The notes: generated by a model from the sequence alone, not told the origin. Numbered from the stretch's first letter, positions 1 to 8,430 are shown. The stretch is 17,156 nt of DNA from Paracoccaceae bacterium (GCA_003561595.1 PWWF01000114.1:1-17156); one strand, 5' to 3'. Numbers and translations: made by a program.

Positions 1-1
1 G

Positions 2-184
2 GCTGTATCTGCCCTGATCGCCCTGCTGGTGCATCAGCGTGTCAAGGAACGCCCGCTGATGCCTTTGCCGTCGTTCAGCGTCTTGGACAGTGATTTCCGC
101 GCCTTGGTCATTGAACAGCCGATGCAATGGCCATTGTGCTTGAAGCCACACACGGAAAGGGCTTTTGCTCATGGCGTGTCGTGA
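2..184 (+). CDS. C-terminal fragment of an unrecognised protein (cut by window edge)
   Basis: An open frame enters from the left edge and stops with TGA at 182-184, giving 60 residues. It starts with a hydrophobic run (SALIALLV), then a basic stretch (HQRVKERP), and ends in a polar tail. The first 40 or so codons have GC-rich third positions typical of this genome, which suggests real coding. The last 20 codons are less typical. It ends 24 bases before the 3' end of the convergent hemP. I do not recognise the family. It could be the tail of a membrane protein, or a chance open frame. No terminator is visible in the short gap to hemP. Confidence 0.3.
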   Translation, partial: AVSALIALLVHQRVKERPLMPLPSFSVLDSDFRALVIEQPMQWPLCLKPHTERAFAHGVS

Positions 185-208
185 CAGGTCCGCAATGCGC
201 AGGCGTTT

Positions 209-424
209 TCACTTGGTCAATATCGATTTGCCCGCGCGGGTGATCCGCAGCACATAGGTCTGCCCGGCAAGGTCGATATGCGCAACGCTGCCCCCCTGCG
301 TCAGGTTTTGTGCCCGGTGCAGCGGAATATCGCACGCAACCGTTGCGGCGGGCGCAAGTTGTAAACGCCCCTCCTCACGCATGGTCCGAACGCCTGCGTG
401 GAATTGGGGCTTGTGGCTGCACAT
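209..424 (-). CDS. hemP: Hemin uptake protein HemP family
   Basis: A 71-residue protein ending in YVLRITRAGKSILTK, which is the diagnostic C-terminal motif of the HemP family (usual form YxLRxTRxGKLILTK). The preceding GGSVAHIDLAGQT also fits the family pattern. HemP is a small protein found with haem/iron uptake systems; its exact molecular role is poorly defined. The start at 424 is supported by AGGAG at 433-437 with seven or eight bases of spacing. A second in-frame Met about 14 codons later would give a size closer to typical HemP. No haem receptor or ABC genes are visible next to it, so here it is an orphan as far as the window shows. The family call is firm, the start less so. Confidence 0.85.
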   Translation of the reverse strand: MCSHKPQFHAGVRTMREEGRLQLAPAATVACDIPLHRAQNLTQGGSVAHIDLAGQTYVLRITRAGKSILTK

Positions 425-497
425 CTCGCACTCTCCTGTCGCTGAAACTTGATGTGCCGGGCTGAGACGTGATCTGGCTGGGCGGTCACCGCATTCC

Positions 498-521
498 TGA
501 CTTATTTAGTTGGTTATGTCA
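498..521. promoter_or_regulatory. AT-rich inverted repeat upstream of hemP, candidate iron-responsive operator/promoter
   Basis: An AT-rich patch in otherwise GC-rich DNA carries the arms TGACTTA (498-504) and TATGTCA (515-521), which are inverted copies with one mismatch. On the minus strand a perfect TTGACA lies at 517-522, pointing toward hemP. No good -10 sits at the standard spacing. HemP genes in alphaproteobacteria are commonly iron-regulated, so an Irr/RirA/Fur-type site is a reasonable guess. The identity of the regulator is not shown by the sequence. Confidence 0.35.
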
Positions 522-611
522 AGGAGGTGGTTGCAGATCTCTCAAACGCTCATGTACGAGCCCGAAATCAACCTGCAAATAATGACTTGCACGACGGCCT
601 TCACAGTAGGC

Positions 612-722
612 GCAGGCATTTCCGGGCGTTTTGCGCAGCCGTGCCGGGAATATGCCTGCACTCTGAACACACTGCCCGAAGTCCCGGCACTTGCGGCTGC
701 GCGAGTGGGAAAAATGCCCGGA
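612..722. repeat. Large interrupted inverted repeat with possible pseudoknot, in the hemP-RND intergenic region
   Basis: The stretch from 425 to 807 holds no convincing gene. Its main content is this structure. GCGCAGCCG (633-641) pairs perfectly with 694-702, and TGCCGGGA (642-649) pairs perfectly with 682-689, with only CTTG (690-693) bulged. An outer helix TCCGGGC (621-627) pairs with 716-722. GCAGGCAT (612-619) is also complementary to ATGCCTGC (652-659), which lies in the main loop, so a pseudoknot or an alternative fold is possible. There is no T-run, so it is not a simple intrinsic terminator. It could be a structured leader of the RND operon, a small RNA, or a remnant of a mobile repeat. 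Confidence 0.6.
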
Positions 723-807
723 TCGCCGCAAAAGGTTTAATCCGATCTGACATGTGCTACGTCTACTTTGTACCGACGGGTTCAGATACCGCCAGCAGGG
801 AAATGTC

Positions 808-2034
808 ATGAAATGGATCAAGCTGACCGCCGTTTGCACTGCGCTGATGGCCCTTGCACTGTCAGCCTGGGCCGTTTTCCTGCCCGCATCGCACCCGACG
901 CTCGAACGCGCGGGACTTCTGGCCCCCATGCGTGCCCTGGGCCTGCCGATTGCGGATGCCGATGATGCCGGCGGCGGTGGCGGGCCGCCCTTTGGCGGGG
1001 GCGGCGGGGGTGTTCGTGTCGTGGCCCAAGAGGTTGCACTGATTGAGGCTGATGACCGTCTGGGCGCGATCGGCACCTCCGAGGCACTGCGTAGCGTGTC
1101 GCTGACACCCGAAGTGTCGGGGCGACTGGACCGCGTGTCGGTGTCGTCGGGTGACTGGGTCGATGCCGGCAAGGTGATCGCCGAGTTGGAAAGCGACGCG
1201 CAGCAACTGGCAATGGATCGCGCCGAGTTGCGTCTGCAGGACGCCCGGACCCGTGCCGACCGCGTGGCGCGTCTGCGCGACAGCGGCACCGCGACCGAGG
1301 TGCAGATCCAAGAGGCCGATCTGGCGCTGCATCAGGCGCAGCTTGATCTGCGCGATGCCGAGTTCGAACTGCGCCGCCGTCAGATCGTGGCGCCGATCTC
1401 AGGCTGGGTCGGGCTGGTCGGGGCGGAACCGGGCGACCAGGTCGCATCCGGGACAGAGATCGCGCGGCTGGATGACCGCTCGCTCCTGCTGGTGGAATTC
1501 AACATCCCCGAACGGTTCGTCGGTCTGATCGGGCCGGGCGACGCGCTGGAGGTCAGCCCTCTGTCGCGCCCGCTGGACAGTGTGGACGGGCGTATCCGTG
1601 CTGTGGATGCCCGTGTCGAGCAGGCCAGCCGCACGCTGCGCGTACAGGGCGAGATCGACAATGCAGCGGACCGCCTGCGCCCCGGCATGGCCTTTCTGAT
1701 CACTGTCCTGCTGCCGGGTGAGAATTATCCAGCGGTCGATCCGCTCTCGATCCAGTGGGACCGGCGCGGATCTTTCGTCTGGGCCGTGGATGACGAGGAT
1801 CGCGCCCGGCGTGTGTCCATCGAGATCGTTCAGCGCCGCGATGATGCCGTGTTGCTGCGCGCCGATCTGGAAGAGGGGCAGCGCGTGGTGCTGGAAGGGG
1901 TGCAGAACCTGCGCCCCGGCGCCGAGGTCAGTATTGAAGAACTGGTTTCCCCTGCCGAACCCGGTCAGGGTGATCTGATGACCCGCCGGATCGAACAGGC
2001 CACCCCGGATGACGACACCGCGCCGGATATCTGA
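808..2034 (+). CDS. RND efflux periplasmic adaptor (membrane fusion protein)
   Basis: A 408-residue protein of the HlyD/AcrA-type adaptor family, which links an inner-membrane RND pump to an outer-membrane channel. It begins with a single hydrophobic anchor or uncleaved signal (residues 5-25). A glycine-rich linker follows (about 55-68, GGGGGPPFGGGGGG). The first half of the barrel-sandwich domain (about 95-130, PEVSGRLDRV) leads into a short coiled-coil hairpin (about 130-190). The second lipoyl half follows (about 191-222, IVAPISGWVG), then the beta-barrel (about 225-300) and the membrane-proximal domain (305-380). The start at 808 follows AGGGA at 797-801; an upstream in-frame ATG at 754 lacks adaptor-like sequence. 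It is 25 bases upstream of the pump gene, so they form one operon. The long polyglycine linker is unusual. Confidence 0.9.
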   Translation: MKWIKLTAVCTALMALALSAWAVFLPASHPTLERAGLLAPMRALGLPIADADDAGGGGGPPFGGGGGGVRVVAQEVALIEADDRLGAIGTSEALRSVSLTPEVSGRLDRVSVSSGDWVDAGKVIAELESDAQQLAMDRAELRLQDARTRADRVARLRDSGTATEVQIQEADLALHQAQLDLRDAEFELRRRQIVAPISGWVGLVGAEPGDQVASGTEIARLDDRSLLLVEFNIPERFVGLIGPGDALEVSPLSRPLDSVDGRIRAVDARVEQASRTLRVQGEIDNAADRLRPGMAFLITVLLPGENYPAVDPLSIQWDRRGSFVWAVDDEDRARRVSIEIVQRRDDAVLLRADLEEGQRVVLEGVQNLRPGAEVSIEELVSPAEPGQGDLMTRRIEQATPDDDTAPDI

Positions 2035-2059
2035 CCGCCCCAGCCCGAGGAGAGCGCCA

Positions 2060-5000
2060 ATGACCGGCGACACCGACACGCGCCCCACTGAGGACACGGC
2101 ACGCAAGACCGCCCCGCCCACGGCTGACTCGGCTGAAAACGATGCCTTTGATGCCAGCGAGGCTGCGAAATCCGGCACTGCACTCTTCGTGCGCCGCCCG
2201 ATTCTGGCCTTTGTGCTCAGCGCGCTGGTGGTGATTGCCGGGCTGGCGGGGCTGTTCGCTGTCGAAGTGCGCGAATTGCCCGATGTCGACCGCCCGGTGA
2301 TCACCGTCACCACGCAATTCGGCGGGGCCGGACCAGAGACCATCGACCGCGAGATCACGGGCCGGGTGGAAGGGGCCGTGGGCCGTGTGTCGGGTGTGGA
2401 GAGTATTTCATCGACATCCAGCTTCGGACGCTCGCGCGTGGTGGCGGAATTCAGCGACAGCACCGATATCGACGTGGCCGCGACCGATATGCGCGACGCG
2501 ATTGGCCGCATCCGCAACGCCCTGCCCGATGGCGTGGATGAGCCGCGCATCGTCAAGGCCGATGCCGATGCCAATGCCGTCATGCGCATCAGCGTCACCT
2601 CGGCCACGCGGTCAGTGCAGGATTTGACGCGACTGGTCGAGGAACAGGTCGAGGATAGGCTGATCTCGGCGCCCGGGGTGGCTGATCTGCAGATCTTTGG
2701 CAATCGCGATGCGATTTTCCGCGTCGATATCGACATGCTGGAACTGGCCGCGCGGGGGCTGGATCTGACCGATATGCGCAGCGCGCTGCGCAATGTGTCC
2801 TTCGACGTGCCCGCAGGCACGTTGTCGAATGAACGCCAGAGCATTCAGGTCCGCACAACGGCCAATGTGCAGACCCCCGAGGCATTCGAGGCGCTGGTGC
2901 TGCGCGACGGCACGCGGCTGGGCGATGTGGCGCGTGTGACGCTCGGGCCCGCTCCGGGTGAAACGATCCTGCGCGCCAATGACCAGACCGGGATCGGCCT
3001 GGGCATCATCCGGCAAGCCCAAAGCAACACGCTCGATATCTCGCGCACGGTCACCGGGATCGTCGCCGAATTGCAGGATATCCTGCCCGAGGACGTGAAC
3101 ATCTTCGTCACCTCGGATGAGGCAACCTTTGTCGGCGGCGCGATTACCGAGGTTCTCAAGACCCTTGCGCTGGCGCTGATGATCGTGGTGGCGATCATCT
3201 TCCTGTTTCTGCGCGATGCGCGCGCGACCATGGTGCCCATGGTCAGCCTGCCGGTCGCGCTGATCGGGACAGTCGCCGCGATCCATCTGGTGGGGTTCTC
3301 GGTCAACATCCTGACCTTGCTGGCGCTGGTGCTGGCGACCGGCATGGTGGTGGATGACGCCATCGTGGTGCTGGAAAACATCGTGCGCCGCCGCGCGCAG
3401 GGCATGGGCGCGCGTGCGGCTGCTGTTCTGGGCACGCGGCAGGTCTTTTTCGCGGTCGTGACCACCACGGCGACGCTGGCCGCCGTGTTCGTGCCGCTGT
3501 CCTTTCTGCCCGGTCAGGCGGGCGGGCTATTTCGCGAATTCGGCTTTACGCTCGCGATGGCGGTGCTGATTTCATCCTTTGTGGCGCTGACGCTCTGCCC
3601 GGTGCTGGCCAGCAAACTGCTGCGCCCGGTCGATGCCAGCGCCCGCCCCGGCCCGGTTGCGCGCTTTGGTGACAGGGCGGCGCGGCTTTACGCCCGCACC
3701 CTGCGCGGCGCGCTGGCGATGCCCGCTGCCGTGGTGCTGGCGGCAGTGCTGTTCGCGGCCACAGGCTGGTTTGCGTCGCAATCCATCCAGCAGGAACTCA
3801 CCCCGCCGGAAGATCGCGGCGTGGCGCTTCTGAGCGTGTCTGCCCCGCAGGGCGTATCCATTGAATACACCGACGCCAAGGTGCGCGAGATCGAGGCCGT
3901 GATCGCCCCCCTGCGCGAGGCGGGCGAGGTGACCAACCTGTTTTCGATCATCGGCATGGGCGGGCGGGACAACCGCGCCTTCATGGTGATGACACTGGCC
4001 GACTGGGATGAGCGAGAGCGCAGCCAGCAGGCGATTGTCGGCCAGATCAATGCCGGGCTGCGCGATATCATCGGGGTGCGCGCCTTTGCGATCCAGCCCA
4101 ACTCGCTGGGCATTCGCGGGGCCGGTCAGGGGCTGCGCTTTGCGGTGCTTGGCAGTAATTATGACGATCTGGCCGATAATACGCAGGCCCTTGTGGACCG
4201 CATGAGTGAGGATTCGCGCTTTGGTCAGGTGCGGCTGGATTTCGAGACCACGCAACCGCAGCTCTCGATCGAGGTCGACCGCGAACGCGCATCCGATATC
4301 GGTGTTGATATCGACGGGCTGGGCGAGGCGCTGCAGGCCGTGCTGGACGGGCGCAATGTGGGGAGTGTGTTCATCGATGACCGCAGCTTCGATATCCAGA
4401 TGCTGTCCACCCGCACCCCGGTCCGTGACCCCGGCGATCTGGAACAGAGCTTCGTGCGCAGCGGCAATGGTCAGATGGTCCCGATTTCCAGCTTTATCAG
4501 CCTGTCGGAACGCGCCATCGCCCCGCAGCTTGCGCGGGAAAGCCAGCAGCGCGCCGTTCAGGTGACTGCAAGCCTTGCGCCCGATTTTCCGCTGGGCAGC
4601 GCCGTGGCCGAAACGCAGCGGCTGGCGGCGGAAATCCTGCCTGCGGGCGAACGCATCCTGCCCTTGGCCGAGGCCGCGACACTGGATGAAACCTCGGCCG
4701 GGATATTGCTGGTTTTCGGCTTTGCCATCCTGATCGTGTTTCTGGTGCTGGCCGCGCAGTTCGAAAGCTTCATCTCGGCGCTGGTGGTCATGGCGACCGT
4801 GCCCCTGGGGCTGGCCTGTGCGGGGTTTGCGCTGTTGATCACGGGGGTCAGTCTGAATGTCTATTCCCAGATCGGGCTGGTGCTGTTGGTGGGGATCATG
4901 GCCAAGAACGGCATCCTGATCGTCGAATTTGCCAATCAGCTGCGCGATGCGGGCGCGGATGTGTATGACGCGATCCTGCAGGCCTCGACCATCCGGCTGC

Positions 5001-5254
5001 GCCCGGTGATGATGACCATGACCTCGACCGTGCTGGGCGGTGTGCCCCTGATCCTGTCGCAAGGCCCGGGCGCCGAGGCGCGCGAGGCCCTGGGCTGGGT
5101 TGTGGTCGGCGGGCTTGGGCTGGCGACACTGGCGACGCTCTATCTGACGCCGGTGGCCTATCTGCTGCTTGCGCGCTTCAGCGCGCCGCGTGCCTCGGGC
5201 CAACAGCGGCTGGAGCAGGAATTATCAACCGCTGCAACCCGCAGCACCGCATGA
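2060..5254 (+). CDS. RND efflux pump, hydrophobe/amphiphile (HAE1) type permease
   Basis: A 1064-residue inner-membrane proton-driven exporter of the AcrB/MexF class, close to the usual family length. TM1 follows the typical RRPILAFVLSALVVIAGL. The TM4 proton-relay pair is present as GMVVDDAIVVLENI (D432, D433), and the TM10 lysine as GIMAKNGILIVEF (K949). Two large periplasmic loops flank the repeated six-helix halves. The HAE1-style DD motif argues against a heavy-metal (CusA) pump. GAGGAG at 2047-2052 with seven bases of spacing selects the ATG at 2060 over one at 2009. The protein starts with about 43 extra polar residues rich in Thr, Asp and Ala before TM1, longer than most relatives. 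Substrate is unknown; next to an aromatic-acid gene island, export of aromatics is possible but unproven. No outer-membrane channel gene is seen. Confidence 0.95.
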   Translation: MTGDTDTRPTEDTARKTAPPTADSAENDAFDASEAAKSGTALFVRRPILAFVLSALVVIAGLAGLFAVEVRELPDVDRPVITVTTQFGGAGPETIDREITGRVEGAVGRVSGVESISSTSSFGRSRVVAEFSDSTDIDVAATDMRDAIGRIRNALPDGVDEPRIVKADADANAVMRISVTSATRSVQDLTRLVEEQVEDRLISAPGVADLQIFGNRDAIFRVDIDMLELAARGLDLTDMRSALRNVSFDVPAGTLSNERQSIQVRTTANVQTPEAFEALVLRDGTRLGDVARVTLGPAPGETILRANDQTGIGLGIIRQAQSNTLDISRTVTGIVAELQDILPEDVNIFVTSDEATFVGGAITEVLKTLALALMIVVAIIFLFLRDARATMVPMVSLPVALIGTVAAIHLVGFSVNILTLLALVLATGMVVDDAIVVLENIVRRRAQGMGARAAAVLGTRQVFFAVVTTTATLAAVFVPLSFLPGQAGGLFREFGFTLAMAVLISSFVALTLCPVLASKLLRPVDASARPGPVARFGDRAARLYARTLRGALAMPAAVVLAAVLFAATGWFASQSIQQELTPPEDRGVALLSVSAPQGVSIEYTDAKVREIEAVIAPLREAGEVTNLFSIIGMGGRDNRAFMVMTLADWDERERSQQAIVGQINAGLRDIIGVRAFAIQPNSLGIRGAGQGLRFAVLGSNYDDLADNTQALVDRMSEDSRFGQVRLDFETTQPQLSIEVDRERASDIGVDIDGLGEALQAVLDGRNVGSVFIDDRSFDIQMLSTRTPVRDPGDLEQSFVRSGNGQMVPISSFISLSERAIAPQLARESQQRAVQVTASLAPDFPLGSAVAETQRLAAEILPAGERILPLAEAATLDETSAGILLVFGFAILIVFLVLAAQFESFISALVVMATVPLGLACAGFALLITGVSLNVYSQIGLVLLVGIMAKNGILIVEFANQLRDAGADVYDAILQASTIRLRPVMMTMTSTVLGGVPLILSQGPGAEAREALGWVVVGGLGLATLATLYLTPVAYLLLARFSAPRASGQQRLEQELSTAATRSTA

Positions 5255-5396
5255 TTGCGGTCATGAGTTGTCCGTGGCTGCACGGGCGGCTGCACAGCGG
5301 TCGCAAGCCTGCCTGGACTCTGACGGCTACAGGGCGCGCAACCACCTTGACCACCGGCAGGTTAAGCCCATCCTGTTCCAGGACGCGACGCAGCGT

Positions 5397-6704
5397 CTAT
5401 CGACCGGCGACCAGATCAGGCAGGAACAGCACCAGCGACGGGACCGCGACGATCAGCGCGACCACCAGCAGATCGGCCAGGATAAAGGGCAGCACCCCGC
5501 GGAACACATCCGTCACCATCACATAGCGGCTGGCCACGTTCTTGATGACAAAGACATTCATTCCCACAGGTGGCGTTATCATCCCGACCTCTAGCAGTTT
5601 GACCACCAGCACGCCGAACCACACCAGGCTCAGCCCCTCGGCATTGATGAGCGGCAGGAAAATCGGCAGCGTGACCAGCATCGCGCCAAAGGGTTCCATG
5701 AAGGTGCCCAGCACCAGATAGATGCAGATGATGATGAGCAGCACCATCATCATGCTCAGCCCGGTATCGGTGACAAAGGACGCGATCAGGTTCGACACGC
5801 CCGAGACACCCAGAAACCGCGTGAACATGGTGGCCCCGATCCCGATGATCAGCAGCGAACTGGTGGTCAGCACGGTTTCGGTCAGCGACCGTCGGATCGC
5901 AACGCGCGTCAGCCGTCCCATCGCCGCGGCGATCACCACAGTCCCGAAGGCCCCCACGGCCCCGGCCTGCGTGGCCGTGAACAGGCCAGAGAACAGCCCG
6001 CCAAAGACCAGCAGGATCAACACCAGAATCGGCGCGACCTGCCGCATGGCACTGCGCAGATCGGGCGCATCGCGCGCGCCTGCGCGCGGAATGATATCGG
6101 GGCGCAGCCAGGCGATTGTCAGCACCACAAGGCAATAGGACAGCGCCGTGATGATCCCGATGCTGATTCCGCCCAGAAACACCCGCACGATGGATGTCTC
6201 GGCGATCACGCCATAGATGATCATCAGGATCGAGGGCGGGATCAGCGCGCCAATCGTGCCCCCTGCCGCGATACAGCCTGCCGCGACGGATGGCTTGTAG
6301 CCGGCCTTGACCATCTCCGGGATGGCGATGCGGCCCATCGCCGCCGAATTGGCCAGCGACGACCCCGACACGGCGGCAAAGCCCGAACAGGCAAAGATGG
6401 ACGAGATCGCCAGCCCCCCCGGCAATCGCGCCAGCAACGCCTTGGCCGCGTTGAACAGCCCGCCCGTCAGCCCCGTGTGATAGGCGACAAACCCCATCAG
6501 CAGGAACATGGGCACCGCGCTCATCGTCCAGCGGGCGGCAAAGGAATAGGGGGTGTTCGACAGGATGCCCATGGCCGGGTTCCAGCCCAGCATGGCCCAG
6601 ATCCCGCCAAAGGACACGATGATCAGCGCCAGCGCCACCGGCAGGCGCAGGGCCAGCAGACCCATCAGGATGGCAACGCCCCAAAGGCCGAATTCGACAT
6701 TCAT
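5397..6704 (-). CDS. dctM: TRAP transporter large permease (DctM)
   Basis: A 435-residue, very hydrophobic protein with the length and helix density of DctM, the sodium-coupled translocation subunit of tripartite ATP-independent periplasmic transporters. Family hallmarks include SGFAAVSGSSLANSAAMGRI, the GGTIGALIPPSILMIIYG segment, the GLFTATQAGAVGAFG segment and EVGMITPPVGMNVFVIK near the C-terminus. Its ATG overlaps the dctQ stop in an ATGA (6701-6704), so the two are translationally coupled. It is the last gene of the minus-strand MarR-dctPQM unit and is convergent with the RND operon. The 142-base convergent gap (5255-5396) has no clear terminator hairpin. The gene is intact, although the partner dctP is frameshifted. 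Confidence 0.95.
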   Translation of the reverse strand: MNVEFGLWGVAILMGLLALRLPVALALIIVSFGGIWAMLGWNPAMGILSNTPYSFAARWTMSAVPMFLLMGFVAYHTGLTGGLFNAAKALLARLPGGLAISSIFACSGFAAVSGSSLANSAAMGRIAIPEMVKAGYKPSVAAGCIAAGGTIGALIPPSILMIIYGVIAETSIVRVFLGGISIGIITALSYCLVVLTIAWLRPDIIPRAGARDAPDLRSAMRQVAPILVLILLVFGGLFSGLFTATQAGAVGAFGTVVIAAAMGRLTRVAIRRSLTETVLTTSSLLIIGIGATMFTRFLGVSGVSNLIASFVTDTGLSMMMVLLIIICIYLVLGTFMEPFGAMLVTLPIFLPLINAEGLSLVWFGVLVVKLLEVGMITPPVGMNVFVIKNVASRYVMVTDVFRGVLPFILADLLVVALIVAVPSLVLFLPDLVAGR

Positions 6705-7231
6705 TCCGCGTCATCCTCGGTCCGGGCGGTCAGTTCCGCGCGCGCAGAGGGCACCAGCAGGATCACGGCCAGCAGCGCGCAGGCCAGTGTCGCCAGCGCA
6801 AACCCTGCGGGCACAATGAAATAAGAGTGCCACACCGGCATCTGGAACCGGACGAGTTCGACGAATGTGCCCGAGCGCATCTCGCGCAGGGCCTTGAACC
6901 ATGTGGCGCAGGTCAGGATGCCATAGACCCCGACCCCGACCAGCGCGATCAGCACGTCAGAGCCCCGGCGCAGCGATACCGGCAGCACATAATCCAGCAA
7001 TTCGACCGAGATCATCTGGTTGCGCAAGGTCAGCCAGCCCAGTGGCAGAAAGGCGACCGCGACCATGTAGTAGCGCGCCACGATTTCCGGTGTCGTGTTC
7101 ATGGAAATGCGGAACAGGTTCAGCAGCGCCACATCCAGCGTGACATGGACCATCATCAGCACCACGGCCGCGCCGCCGAAAAGCGCCAGCGCGCGGCATA
7201 GCCAGACAGTGAATGCGATCATCATGCGCAT
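6701..7231 (-). CDS. dctQ: TRAP transporter small permease (DctQ)
   Basis: About 176 residues with four hydrophobic helices and family-like segments (WLTLRNQMISVELLDYVLP, and ALREMRSGTFVE before the last helix). DctQ is the small membrane subunit that pairs with DctM and docks the periplasmic binding protein. It ends in an ATGA overlap with dctM. The start is uncertain: ATG codons lie at 7231, 7225 and 7222, and a TTG at 7246. None has a well-placed Shine-Dalgarno, and the only AGAGG is in the 3' arm of the hairpin just upstream (7248-7272). I chose 7231 as the first ATG. Translation may depend on opening of that hairpin. Confidence 0.88.
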   Translation of the reverse strand: MRMMIAFTVWLCRALALFGGAAVVLMMVHVTLDVALLNLFRISMNTTPEIVARYYMVAVAFLPLGWLTLRNQMISVELLDYVLPVSLRRGSDVLIALVGVGVYGILTCATWFKALREMRSGTFVELVRFQMPVWHSYFIVPAGFALATLACALLAVILLVPSARAELTARTEDDAE

Positions 7232-7246
7232 GCGTGCATCCCGCAA

Positions 7247-7273
7247 ACCTCTGGCCCCGCCGGGGCCAGAGGT
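7247..7273 (-). promoter_or_regulatory. Strong hairpin between dctP and dctQ
   Basis: CCTCTGGCCCC (7248-7258) and GGGGCCAGAGG (7262-7272) are perfect inverted copies separated by three bases. An extra A-T pair at 7247/7273 extends the stem to 12 bp. It begins about 20 bases after the dctP stop. A GC-rich stem with only a weak T-tract on the minus strand suggests partial termination or protection of the dctP mRNA end. This would let binding protein be made in excess over the membrane subunits. It also covers the only ribosome-site-like bases for dctQ. Confidence 0.7.
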
Positions 7274-7291
7274 CTGTTCAAAGGTTGAGGA

Positions 7292-8379
7292 TCACAGCCC
7301 GTAAGAAGCCAGATCGACATTCGACCAGATCTCTTCCATGGCGCGCTCGGACATCGCCTCGAGATCATCGCCGAGTTCCTCGACGATTTCGGTCCATTTC
7401 TCGACCAGCGCGGCGAAATCGGCGGCCAGTTCATCAGCGCTTGTGCGCGAGTCGGAATCCGATTGCGCAAAGGCGTTCGATGCTTCGAGCAGGCCCTCAT
7501 CCGGGGTGATGACCTCGATCCCGGCTTCGGCAACAGCCTCGCGCGCGGCGTCGGGCAGCTGAAAGCCCCAGCGATCCGTCAGGGTCGGGTTCGCGCGATT
7601 GGCGGCGCGCAGCACAGTGGCACGATCATCTTCGCTCATCCCCGCCCAGGTGGACTGGTTGAAGGTGAAGTTCGATGTCACGTGATAGGTGCCCAGCGGG
7701 ATCTCGGTCACGTAATCCGCCACATCGACCAGCCGGAAGGACAGCATGTCCACCAGCGAGGTCATGGTGCCATCGATCGTACCCTGGTTGAGCGCCTCGA
7801 ACTGTTCACCCACGGCAATGCTCACCGGGGTTGCGCCGAAATTCTCGGCCCAGCGCGAGAACGGCGCGCCGCCCGAGCGCAGGCGCAGGCCCTGCAGATC
7901 CTCGGCGCTGCGCACTGGCGTCGTGGTGATCAGCACATAGGGGTCGGATGCGCCCGCGCCCAGAAACACCATGCCCTGTTCGGCAAATTCTTCCTGGCAG
8001 GGTTCGCAATTGACAACGAATCGGTCATCGCCAGCGCCATCGCATGCGACAGACGCCCGATCAGCGCCATATCACCGGCGACATTCGTCCGCTCGAAATT
8101 CGCAGGGAAGAACAGCGGCAGCAGGTTGCCCACATTGATCAATTCGGAACTCAGCGCATCGGGCACCTGCGTCAGCGAGACGACTTCGGACCCCACCAGC
8201 GACAGGTTGATGCTGCCTTCGCTCTCTTCCTCAAGGAAGGTGGCGAATTGCTCATACATATAGGTGGACGGGTGCGCGGGCGATGCCCCGCCTGCCCCGC
8301 GCAGATCCAATGCGCTTGCCGCGGTTGCGGTGCACAATGCCGCTGCGGCACCAAGCATGAATGTGTAGGTCAGTTTCAT
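7292..8379 (-). pseudogene. dctP: TRAP transporter substrate-binding protein (DctP), single frameshift
   Basis: Two adjacent minus-strand frames together make one DctP of about 360 residues. The N-terminal part has a signal peptide (MKLTYTFMLGAAAALCTATAASA, cleavage near residue 23) and mature sequence through SHAMALAMTDSLSI. It then runs out of frame near 8008-8014. Moving one frame over gives NCEPCQEEFAEQGMVFLG, which continues through the normal DctP core (LITTTPVRSAEDLQGLRLR, ALNQGTIDGTMTSLVDM) to the stop at 7292. The net change is minus one base. Start: GGAGG at 8389-8393 fits the ATG at 8379 (nine bases) better than that at 8385 (three bases). The gene sits between a MarR gene and dctQM. 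Either the transporter has lost its binding protein or the sequence has a one-base error. Codon use is normal on both sides, so any mutation is recent. Confidence 0.85.
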
Positions 8380-8430
8380 GGTCATTTTCCTCCCAGTTTC
8401 GTGACCGTGACAGATGGTATCGGGCGCTGC

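Noticed and set aside
754..807. An upstream in-frame ATG that would lengthen the RND adaptor by 18 residues
   Set aside because: The extra residues are not signal-like, and the ATG at 808 has a nearby AGGGA and begins a normal Lys plus hydrophobic anchor.
521..811. AAGGAGGTGG at 521-530 followed by short plus-strand open frames toward the RND adaptor
   Set aside because: The purine-rich site has no ATG at proper spacing, the encoded peptides resemble nothing, and the frames run through the large inverted repeat. More likely chance, on the flank of the hemP upstream region.
1399..5203. Several long minus-strand open frames opposite the RND adaptor and pump
   Set aside because: Arg/Ser/Pro/His-rich shadow frames with no domain features; the sense strand is a clear RND operon.
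5255..5396. A bidirectional terminator in the convergent gap between the RND pump and dctM
   Set aside because: Only short stems and a direct repeat of GGCTGCAC were seen, with no strong stem and no T-run.
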